The position numbers and the translations under genes are program-made. The notes under the pieces are model-generated. The model ran no database searches, was not told the origin of the DNA, and saw only the letters and a program-made list of their open reading frames with translations. From positions 1 to 51,597 of the forward strand of contig JAJRQV010000031.1 of the NCBI GenBank assembly GCA_024280035.1: 51,597 nucleotides of DNA. Direction: 5' to 3'. Positions within the stretch are counted from its first letter, which is position 1. Every line of letters starts with the position of its first letter. This DNA comes from Campylobacterales bacterium (GTDB lineage Bacteria > Campylobacterota > Campylobacteria > Campylobacterales > Sulfurimonadaceae). Positions 44,670 through 51,597 of the stretch are shown one piece after another.

Positions 44670-45457
44670 ATGAATAAAACACCCTTCTTATTAAGTTCTG
44701 AATTAATATTAAAAAAAAATGAAGATGATTTTTTAAGCCTAAAAAAATTGTTTTATTAGAAAATGTACGTGATTACGGATCTATGGCTAAGGCAGCTAAG
44801 GTCTCAAGTATTAGTTATAAAACAGCATGGAACTGGATTGATAAGATGAATGTTTTATCCCCTTCTTCTTTAGTAGAGAAGGTGAGTGGGGGCAAAGATG
44901 GTGGGGGAACCATTATTACGAGTTATGCGATAGAGCTTATTGGTATTTATCATGAGGTAGAGGCCTTACATCAAAAACATCTTGAAGGTCTACAAGCATC
45001 TTTCTCTTGTCTAGAAGACGATATTACTCAAAAAACTTTTAGTTTTTCTCGACTTGCTGCAGAGATATGTGAAATTAATATTAATGACAATAATGTAGAA
45101 TATACACTTCAACTTAAGGGCGGTTTGGGTGTAATAGCCTATTCTAATAGTATATTTAAAAAGGTTAATAAATTAGAGGTGGGGTCTAATGTTTTTGTTT
45201 TGGTTGAGTCTGATGCTGTTTCTGTTAGTAAGATAGAAAAAGTTGATATCAGTAGTCGAAACCGGCTTCAAACAAAAATCTCAGATATTCTAATTAAGGA
45301 CAAAGATGTTCTTTTAACCTTGATGTTAAGTGAAGATCAATACTTAACATCAAGAATAACACTAAAAAGTTTTCAAAACTTACAATTAGAAATTGGAAAT
45401 GATGTCATGGCAATGTTTAAAGCCTATAATGTGACTTTATTAAAAAACGGGGAATAG
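44670..45457 (+). pseudogene. modE: ModE-type molybdate-responsive regulator with a homopolymer frameshift
   Basis: The gene starts at ATG 44670 (MNKTPFLLSSELILKKNEDD) and encodes a LysR-like winged helix, then a region like TOBE/Mop molybdate-binding domains (about 130-262). At 44741-44747 there are seven A where eight would keep the frame. Adding one gives SLKKIVLLENVRDYGSMAKA and joins AAKVSSISYKTAWNWIDKMN, the classic ModE recognition helix, for 262 residues in total. As written, the first frame ends at TAG 44757. An internal ATG (44783) would lose the first helix of the DNA-binding domain. ModE normally represses molybdate uptake genes when molybdate is bound. Confidence 0.85.
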
Positions 45458-45496
45458 TTATGATGATAAGCAAGGTTAAATGTAGGAAGGCAGACC

Positions 45497-47032
45497 ATGC
45501 TAAGGCATAAATTAAGAAATGCTTTTTTAGCAATGGGAATAGTGGTTTTTAGTGCAGATGCTTCAACCCAGATAAAATCAAAACAGACTTTACGATCCAA
45601 TTATATAGTAAATTATAAGATTTTGCCACAAGAAACAAACAGTATTTTAGATGTTTTTAGTGAAGGAATGCTTTATGGAAGACTTCGTACTCATTGGTTT
45701 TTTTATGAGTATGAAGATGATGTTTTGGCAGAAACGCAGAGTCATAATATCTTAGGTGTGGGTGGAAGCCTTATTTATAAAACGGCATCTTATGCTGGTT
45801 TTTCTGTCACAGCAGGTCTTTACTATAGTAGTGCTGGAACACAACTTGATAATCAACCCTCAGAGGTAGGATTAATAAAATCGGGTAAGGATGTGCTGAG
45901 CCGTTATAATGCTATTAATGGAAGGGGAGACGCCTTTGCTGTTTTAGCGCAATCTTATCTTCAATATGAGCATGATGCCTTTAAGGCACGTTATGGACGT
46001 GAGATATTTAATAGCTTTTTTACAAAATCAAATGACTCTAAAATGGTGCCAAATACTTTTGAAGGCTTAAGCTTAGAGAGTGAAAATCGTGAAAACATAC
46101 CCATTAAAGCGGCTTATTTAAAAGCACAAAAACTTCGAGATCATGATAATTTTCATTCTGTTATTATGTATGATGATCGTACTTCAATTGTAGGAAACAG
46201 TCATCTTAATTGGAGTGCAAATGATGATGCTTCTGTTCATAAAGGCTTAAATCACTCAAACTTTAAAGCTCATGGAGTGGATGAATATACCGCTTTAGTT
46301 GTTGTGGATGGTGAAGCTCGTGTCTTAGGGGAAGATGAACTAAAAATTTCAGGATCAGGTGTTTACCTCAAAGATCTTTTTTATACGGGTATGCTTGAAT
46401 TGAATTATAAATTTGATTGGGCAGAAGGGTATAGTCTTTCTTCTGGTTTTCGTTATGTTCAGCAATTTGATGATGGTGCAGGTAAGATTGGGGGTGCTGC
46501 CTTAAATGGTAAAGCGAGTGCCACCACAGCTTCTTTAAATGTGGATCTTCAGCCTGATGCTAATGTTCGTGCTGCTTATACGGATCCTGATAGTGTTGAT
46601 GCAAAGATGTATGGGGCACGTTTAATTTTCAACAAAGGTGCAGTTTCTGTCTCTTTAGCTTATACTAAAGTTGCAGATGAAGCCGACTTTATTACCCCCT
46701 GGCGTGGATTTGTAACAGCAGGTTACACCCGTGCTATGGCACGTTATAATTGGATTTCTAATACAGAAAGCTTTAGACTAGGCAGTACCTATAGTTTTGA
46801 CAAGGCAAATATTGTTAAAGGCTTAAAAACCTACCTCTCTTTCACCCATGAAGACTTTGATGAGAGTAAAAATGAGGGAAAAGATGCTAATGTGTACTAT
46901 TTGGGTCTTATTCATGATGTGCAGTCTATTTCTAATCTCTCTTTTCGTTTTAGGTCTGAATATGTTGAACAGACGGCAGTAGATACAAATAATCATTCAG
47001 AAGTACGTTTAGAATTAAATTATCTTTTTTAG
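45497..47032 (+). CDS. OprD/MomP-like outer-membrane porin
   Basis: This 511-residue protein has a signal peptide ending near SADA, then a beta-barrel pattern of alternating strands ending VRLELNYLF with the C-terminal Phe used in outer-membrane assembly. YGRLRTHWFFYEYEDD, FKARYGREIFNSFFT and GRLRTH-type strands resemble the OprD-related porins of Campylobacterota. It lies 39 bases after modE in the same direction. The pairing suggests a regulated porin, perhaps for an oxyanion or for a substrate of a molybdoenzyme. That is contextual inference only. Confidence 0.8.
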   Translation: MLRHKLRNAFLAMGIVVFSADASTQIKSKQTLRSNYIVNYKILPQETNSILDVFSEGMLYGRLRTHWFFYEYEDDVLAETQSHNILGVGGSLIYKTASYAGFSVTAGLYYSSAGTQLDNQPSEVGLIKSGKDVLSRYNAINGRGDAFAVLAQSYLQYEHDAFKARYGREIFNSFFTKSNDSKMVPNTFEGLSLESENRENIPIKAAYLKAQKLRDHDNFHSVIMYDDRTSIVGNSHLNWSANDDASVHKGLNHSNFKAHGVDEYTALVVVDGEARVLGEDELKISGSGVYLKDLFYTGMLELNYKFDWAEGYSLSSGFRYVQQFDDGAGKIGGAALNGKASATTASLNVDLQPDANVRAAYTDPDSVDAKMYGARLIFNKGAVSVSLAYTKVADEADFITPWRGFVTAGYTRAMARYNWISNTESFRLGSTYSFDKANIVKGLKTYLSFTHEDFDESKNEGKDANVYYLGLIHDVQSISNLSFRFRSEYVEQTAVDTNNHSEVRLELNYLF

Positions 47033-47060
47033 AATATTTTAAATAACAAAAAATATTTTT
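47033..47060 (+). terminator. AT-only hairpin after the porin gene
   Basis: AATATTTT (47033-47040) can pair with AAAATATT (47050-47057), followed by TTT. The stem is weak, being AT only. The remaining 190 bases to pckA contain only its predicted promoter and leader. Confidence 0.4.
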
Positions 47061-47133
47061 AACCGTTATTAATAAATTTAATTAATAGATTGATTGAAAT
47101 CAAGAAGATATTGCAAAAAAACTGAAATTTTCT

Positions 47134-47161
47134 TTGGTTTTGAGATAGGAGTCGCTATAAT
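47134..47161 (+). promoter_or_regulatory. Candidate pckA promoter
   Basis: TTGGTT (47134-47139), 16 bases, then TATAAT (47156-47161) in the context CGCTATAATTTCG. The leader would be about 105 bases, long for this window, and could hold regulation. I see no strong structure in it. Confidence 0.5.
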
Positions 47162-47274
47162 TTCGCCAATAAATTAGGATGAGAGTTTTATAAAGAAGTT
47201 TATAAAGTTTCAGCGAAATAAAACTTAGTAAATACTACTATGTTTCAAATGCATTAATTAAGGTATGAAAAACC

Positions 47275-48861
47275 ATGAAACCAGCAGGTCTTGAAAATTT
47301 AAATTTAGAAAATATCGGTGAGGTTTTTTATAACCTAAGTTATGATGAACTTATTAAACATGAGTTAGACAATAATGAATGTAATATGACATCAAACGGT
47401 GCGACAACTGTAGATACAGGTATCTTTACTGGTCGTAGCCCTAAAGATAAGTATTTTGTTGAACATGATGATTCAAAAAATAATATTGCTTGGGGAAATG
47501 TAAATCAGCCCATTAGCAATGAAATCTTTCAAGAACTTCTTCAGGTTGCAAAAAAACAACTTTCAAATAAAAACATTTATGTTACAGACGTTTTCACGGG
47601 AGCTTCAACAGCGTCTAAGCGTTCAGTTCGTTTTGTAACAGAAATTGCATGGCAGTCCCATTTTGTTAAAAATATGTTTATTCGTCCAAAAGAGGAAGAA
47701 CTTCCAGACTTCAAACCTGATTTTACTGTTTTAAATGCGTGTAAAGCAGTGAATGACAAGTGGGAAGAGATGGGAATGAATTCTGAGGTTTTCGTTCTTT
47801 TTAATGTAGAAGAAAATGTTGCTATTATTGGTGGTACATGGTACGGTGGTGAGTTGAAGAAGGGAATCTTCTCAATGATGAACTACTGGTTACCTCTTGA
47901 AAATAAAATGGCGATGCACTGTTCAGCAAATGTGGGAAAAAAAGGAGATACCTGTCTTTTCTTCGGTCTTTCTGGAACAGGGAAAACAACACTTTCTACA
48001 GATCCAAATCGTGCTCTAATTGGTGATGATGAACATGGTTGGGATGATGAAGGTGTATTTAACTTTGAGGGTGGATGTTACGCAAAAGTTATTGATCTTA
48101 AAGAAGAGTCTGAACCAGAAATTTTTGGTGCTATTCGTAGAAATGCACTTTTAGAAAATGTTGTGATTGATGAAAAAGGTAATGTAGATTATACTGACAA
48201 TTCAAAAACAGAAAACACACGTGTCTCTTACCCAATTGAACATATCCAAAACCATGTTGAAGCACTTCAAGCAGGTCATCCAACCAATATTATCTTTTTA
48301 ACCGCAGATGCTTTTGGTGTTTTACCTCCTGTATCTAAACTTTCAAAAGAACAAGCAATGTATTACTTCCTTTCAGGATATACAGCAAAGGTAGCAGGAA
48401 CAGAACGTGGTATTACTGAACCAGTTGCTGCATTTTCAGCTTGTTTTGGTGAGGCTTTCTTACCTCTTCATCCAACCGTTTATGCCAAACTTCTTGGTGA
48501 AAAAATTGATGATCATAAGGTTAATGTTTATCTTGTTAACACAGGTTGGACAGGAGGTGCTTATGGTGTGGGTAAACGTATGAGTATTAAAAATACACGG
48601 GCTTGTATTAATGCTATTTTAGATGGTTCTATTAATGAGTGTGAATTTGATACAACTATTACCTTCCGTCTGAAGGTTCCTAAAACACTTAATGGGGTTG
48701 ATACCCATGTTCTTAACCCACGTAATGCTTGGGAAGACAAAGAAGAGTTTGATAAAACACGTGACAAACTTGCGGGAATGTTTATTGAAAACTTTAAGCG
48801 TTATTGTGATGGTAATGCTGAATTTGATTACTCAACAGCAGGACCTAAGGTAGAAAAATAA
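47275..48861 (+). CDS. pckA: Phosphoenolpyruvate carboxykinase (ATP)
   Basis: This 528-residue enzyme interconverts oxaloacetate and phosphoenolpyruvate with ATP, linking the TCA cycle to gluconeogenesis. Signature stretches are [17 protein letters not shown] (about 49-65), [20 protein letters not shown], the kinase-1a P-loop [11 protein letters not shown] (about 232-242), [20 protein letters not shown] and [16 protein letters not shown]. The protein is complete. A UUCG hairpin follows the stop. Confidence 0.97.
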   Translation: MKPAGLENLNLENIGEVFYNLSYDELIKHELDNNECNMTSNGATTVDTGIFTGRSPKDKYFVEHDDSKNNIAWGNVNQPISNEIFQELLQVAKKQLSNKNIYVTDVFTGASTASKRSVRFVTEIAWQSHFVKNMFIRPKEEELPDFKPDFTVLNACKAVNDKWEEMGMNSEVFVLFNVEENVAIIGGTWYGGELKKGIFSMMNYWLPLENKMAMHCSANVGKKGDTCLFFGLSGTGKTTLSTDPNRALIGDDEHGWDDEGVFNFEGGCYAKVIDLKEESEPEIFGAIRRNALLENVVIDEKGNVDYTDNSKTENTRVSYPIEHIQNHVEALQAGHPTNIIFLTADAFGVLPPVSKLSKEQAMYYFLSGYTAKVAGTERGITEPVAAFSACFGEAFLPLHPTVYAKLLGEKIDDHKVNVYLVNTGWTGGAYGVGKRMSIKNTRACINAILDGSINECEFDTTITFRLKVPKTLNGVDTHVLNPRNAWEDKEEFDKTRDKLAGMFIENFKRYCDGNAEFDYSTAGPKVEK

Positions 48862-48882
48862 AGATAAGCTTCTCTTCCATCC

Positions 48883-48898
48883 GTCGACTTCGGTCGAC
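48883..48898. terminator. UUCG-capped hairpin after pckA
   Basis: GTCGAC-TTCG-GTCGAC forms a 6-bp stem closed by the very stable C-UUCG-G tetraloop, 22 bases after the pckA stop. No U-run follows, so it may stabilise the 3' end rather than act as a classic intrinsic terminator. Confidence 0.55.
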
Positions 48899-49043
48899 AA
48901 ACCTCTTATAAAAACAATCAATTTTCAAATTTTCAATCCAAAAACAGTGATTAACTCAAATTAGTGTACTATTTTTTAGAATTTACTTTATTTTATGGCT
49001 AATGGGTGATATACTTAAGAGATATATTTAATTAGGAATGTTT

Positions 49044-50387
49044 ATGTTTAAAATTATTTTGAGTCTATTTATACTTTTCGGTTTTACTGCTTGTCTTCCT
49101 GGGCCAGAAGATAATGAATTCTCTCAGTTACGAAGGGATATGCAAAGGCATAATGATGAGATGTTTATGGGTAGTGATGAAAACTTAAAGAACCGAACAT
49201 CGCGAAATAAACGTCGAAAGGTTATGGCATTAGATGACCCTTCTGAAGAACTTCGCATTGAAGAAGAAGCTGAAAAAAAGCGTTGGTTAGCAGTTAATAT
49301 TGATGAAAACGAAGCAGAAGATTGGAAGGCATTACATCTTTCACCCAAGAGTGCAAAACGTTGGAAAAAAACAGGTTTGAGCTATAATACTATTGCAGTT
49401 TTAATCAAAGAAGATGTGTTTCCTGCGGAAGCTGTTGCTTTTATGCACAGAAAGTTTGATGAAAATCCTAAGGCATTTGCTGCTTATGGTGAAGCCTTAT
49501 ATGAGTTTGAAAATTCATGTAAAAAAATCATTAACTCTAAGAATAGTAATCTTTCAGTTATCTCTAAACAGTGTAAAGATTACGTAGAGAAGATGAATTT
49601 TAACTCTATCGCCGGATATATGGCTGACTTTTATGAAGATAATGACCTCTCTTTAGAATATATTTCCAAACTTCGTCAAACTGACTCTCAAAAAGATTAT
49701 ATACAAACGCTAATTGAGAAAAAAAGTACTGAGAGTATGATTAAAGGTGATACTAAGAGTTTTGCTCTTCTTTTCCCTATTTTAGAACGTTCTCCAACAG
49801 AAGAAGAGATGCATTTTGTAAAAGAGCGTAAATTACCTTTAGAAAATACTAAACGTTATAAATCTTATGAATATTATGATTTCTGGATTAATAAAGAGAA
49901 AAATGAAGAGAAAACACGTGTAGCTGCAGTAAAAAGACAAAAAGCATTGAAAAAAGCAAAAACAAAAAGACTTCAAAAAGAGGCCTATCGTTTGCAAGCG
50001 TTAGCTTATAATAAAATGGTGGCTTCTGAGTGTGGAGAGGCAGTTTCTGCTGATCCTTCAACAGGAGAAAAGGTACATGTAGAGGGTGAAATCGCCTATA
50101 CCATTGGTAAAAGAGGCTCAAATATATATGCCTTTGTTATTAAGAATAAAAAAGATGGTAAGTACTATATTATTAGAAATATTAGTTCAAGTAAAAAAAT
50201 AGATAAGTCGAAACCTGTTTCGTGGATTGCAACGACTGTGGGAAGGGTGGTGAGTGTTACTATTGATGAAGAAGATAAAACAGCCTCATATGACCACTAT
50301 TCAGATGAAGACGATAGAGAATATTTCCCAATGTTAAAGTATTCATCGAAGTGTTCATACCGAACTAAAGATTTACACAGGAAGTAG
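49044..50387 (+). CDS. Large charged lipoprotein of unknown function
   Basis: This 447-residue protein begins with a lipoprotein signal (MFKIILSLFILFGFTAC) and a lipobox Cys at residue 17. The ATG at 49044 is chosen over 49038 because AGGA then sits at proper spacing. The mature part is highly charged, with helical and coiled-coil stretches. Between about 95 and 250 it resembles repeated helix pairs that use words such as AEDWKALHLSPKSAKRWKKTG and YNTIAVLIKEDVFPAEAVAFM. Its C-terminus (about 330-447) looks like a beta-rich domain with CGEAVSADPST. No family is recognised. It is convergent with the DedA gene. Confidence 0.7.
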   Translation: MFKIILSLFILFGFTACLPGPEDNEFSQLRRDMQRHNDEMFMGSDENLKNRTSRNKRRKVMALDDPSEELRIEEEAEKKRWLAVNIDENEAEDWKALHLSPKSAKRWKKTGLSYNTIAVLIKEDVFPAEAVAFMHRKFDENPKAFAAYGEALYEFENSCKKIINSKNSNLSVISKQCKDYVEKMNFNSIAGYMADFYEDNDLSLEYISKLRQTDSQKDYIQTLIEKKSTESMIKGDTKSFALLFPILERSPTEEEMHFVKERKLPLENTKRYKSYEYYDFWINKEKNEEKTRVAAVKRQKALKKAKTKRLQKEAYRLQALAYNKMVASECGEAVSADPSTGEKVHVEGEIAYTIGKRGSNIYAFVIKNKKDGKYYIIRNISSSKKIDKSKPVSWIATTVGRVVSVTIDEEDKTASYDHYSDEDDREYFPMLKYSSKCSYRTKDLHRK

Positions 50388-50391
50388 GTTT

Positions 50392-50949
50392 TTACTTCTT
50401 TGTTTTAAAAGAGAGATACCACCAGATAAGCGCTACAACACTAAATAAGATAAGGGGGGCAATCCAAGGTCTTTGAGCAACAACTTCATATCCTGATTTA
50501 ATCGCCTCCCCTGCCATAAAAGAACCGATTCCTACGACAAGCGCCCAAAGAGCAGAGGCAAAAAGATTTAAAATAGCAAACTTTTTTAAGTCATATTTTG
50601 TAATACCAATGGCTAAAGGAATAAGTGTTTTAATACCATACACATATTTTTGTAAGAAGATTACCCATGAACCGCGTTTTTTCATTAAAAGATGAGAGAG
50701 AGCAAGTTTACGTTTGTGTTTATGCATATATGTTATAACCTCTTTTTTATGATAACGTCCCATATAAAATAGCATCATATCACCTAAAAAGTTTGCAGTA
50801 AAAGCAACCATTAAAGAGGTAGTTAAGTCCATATGCCCAGTATATGATAGTACACCAGCACCCATTAAAGCAACAAAACCTCCGCCAAAAGAGTACAGAA
50901 ACAAGACAATATAACCGTAGGTCTCCAAATTCTCTAACATACTCTGCAT
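50392..50949 (-). CDS. DedA family membrane protein
   Basis: This 185-residue protein has four to five membrane helices and the DedA/SNARE-associated (VTT) pattern: GAGVLSYTGHMDLTTSLMVA, then NFLGDMMLFYMGRY, then GSWVIFLQKYVYGIKTLIPLAIG, then FAILNLFASALWALVVG. DedA proteins are implicated in lipid-carrier recycling and membrane homeostasis. A GAGGA box six bases before the ATG supports the start. It ends four bases from the convergent lipoprotein gene. Confidence 0.88.
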   Translation of the reverse strand: MQSMLENLETYGYIVLFLYSFGGGFVALMGAGVLSYTGHMDLTTSLMVAFTANFLGDMMLFYMGRYHKKEVITYMHKHKRKLALSHLLMKKRGSWVIFLQKYVYGIKTLIPLAIGITKYDLKKFAILNLFASALWALVVGIGSFMAGEAIKSGYEVVAQRPWIAPLILFSVVALIWWYLSFKTKK

Positions 50950-51146
50950 AAATAGTCCTCATTAATATTTTGCATAAGTTTACACATTTATATATGTTAA
51001 GCCAATTAATATAGCTACTGTTTTAATGTTTATGTTGCTTTATGTTACGAGTACGCAAGACAAGAGTTGGGCTAAAGAGTCTCTGAAGATGTTAAGGGGT
51101 AAAATAAGATACTTTTTATAAGAATATATATTAATAGGGATTTTTT

Positions 51147-51597
51147 ATGTCACCTTTTCAAATTTTAATGTTACTGGCTTCAGGTTTTTTTGCTTTTCAA
51201 ATGTATAAACATATCCAACAGATGGATGATGATACTGAACCTGCTTTTATGAAAGAGCCTGAAGCGGTAGGACATGAAGCCAATGTTCAGGAGTTACTAC
51301 AAGAAGCAGATCAAGCTTATATGGATGATAGAATAGATATTGCGCAAACACGTCTAGAGGCTATTGTCCAGAAGTTTCCTGATGTTGCAGAGGGCATGAA
51401 CAAGCTTGCCTTTGTTTTAGGTAAACAAGGTAAATATGATGAGGCTGAACACTATTATAAAAAATCTTTAGAAATTGATCCTAATGATGACATGACGCAC
51501 AATGCTTTAGCTGCATTGTATGCAGATATGGGAAAAAACATTCAAGCTCAAGAGCATTATAAACAGGCACTTAAAATTGATGACAATTATGAAGTGA
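51147..51597 (+). CDS. Membrane-anchored TPR protein, cut by the window end
   Basis: The frame starts at ATG 51147 behind an AGGGA box and is still open at the last base. An N-terminal membrane helix (FQILMLLASGFFAFQMY) is followed by an acidic linker. At least three tetratricopeptide repeats follow: QELLQEADQAYMDDRIDIAQTRLE and then AEGMNKLAFVLGKQGKYDEAEHYY, in pieces, then THNALAALYADMGKNIQAQEHY. Such proteins scaffold protein complexes. The partner is unknown because the gene is incomplete here. Confidence 0.8.
   Translation, partial: MSPFQILMLLASGFFAFQMYKHIQQMDDDTEPAFMKEPEAVGHEANVQELLQEADQAYMDDRIDIAQTRLEAIVQKFPDVAEGMNKLAFVLGKQGKYDEAEHYYKKSLEIDPNDDMTHNALAALYADMGKNIQAQEHYKQALKIDDNYEV

Noticed and set aside
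44783-45457. modE as a short intact gene from ATG 44783
   Set aside because: The upstream frame encodes a good ModE N-terminus joined by a one-base deletion, and the consensus promoter lies directly before ATG 44670.
50950-51146. tRNA or small RNA in the gap before the TPR gene
   Set aside because: No cloverleaf, anticodon arm or conserved TTCGA loop is visible. Only an ordinary ribosome binding site stands before ATG 51147.

Overview
This 51.6-kb window looks like chromosomal DNA of a Campylobacterota bacterium, most plausibly the Sulfurimonadaceae or a close relative. The grounds are low GC, short gene spacing, many small periplasmic proteins, many c-di-GMP enzymes, a B12-dependent MetH, an OprD/MomP-like porin, separately encoded GlyQ and ATP-type PEP carboxykinase. 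This is judged by eye; no search was run.

Layout. 1-1410: a decayed IS3-family insertion sequence with 27-bp inverted repeats. 1.5-4.5 kb: a degenerate GGDEF-like protein, a Bax-like glucosaminidase, a PagP-like lipid A palmitoyltransferase and GalU, whose 3' end is duplicated around a REP-like repeat. 4.5-12.2 kb (minus strand): a compact cobalamin uptake and salvage operon, orf117-btuB-cobT-cobU-cobS-cobC-btuF-btuD-btuC, behind one clear sigma70 promoter. 12.2-17.3 kb: a broken small gene, a Cys-rich protein, a DsbC/DsbG-like protein and metH, the likely B12 consumer, which carries a stop at codon 25. 17.4-23.7 kb: c-di-GMP signalling genes. 23.9-30.2 kb: msrA, an M23 peptidase, aroK, a dksA-like gene, a membrane-protein cassette, a DsrE-like gene and glyQ. 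30.2-38.7 kb: REP-like repeats, recD2, a GGDEF-EAL gene, a paralogue of the M23 protein's N-terminus, an L,D-transpeptidase, a GNAT and an NhaC-type antiporter. 38.7-44.6 kb (minus strand): a marR-regulated RND efflux operon. 44.6-51.6 kb: modE and a porin, pckA, a lipoprotein, a DedA protein and the start of a TPR protein.

The most striking property is the density of interrupted genes. Nine loci contain ten in-frame interruptions: seven nonsense codons and three single-base deletions. They affect the IS, a small ORF, metH, three of the four c-di-GMP turnover genes, nhaC, the RND membrane-fusion gene and modE. Most look otherwise full length with good motifs, so the lesions are either recent or sequence errors; the window alone cannot tell which.

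A second recurrent signal is a -10 hexamer placed exactly six bases before the ATG of five genes that lack a Shine-Dalgarno sequence. This predicts leaderless mRNAs. No tRNA, rRNA or CRISPR array was seen, and no gene-free stretch exceeds about 300 bases.
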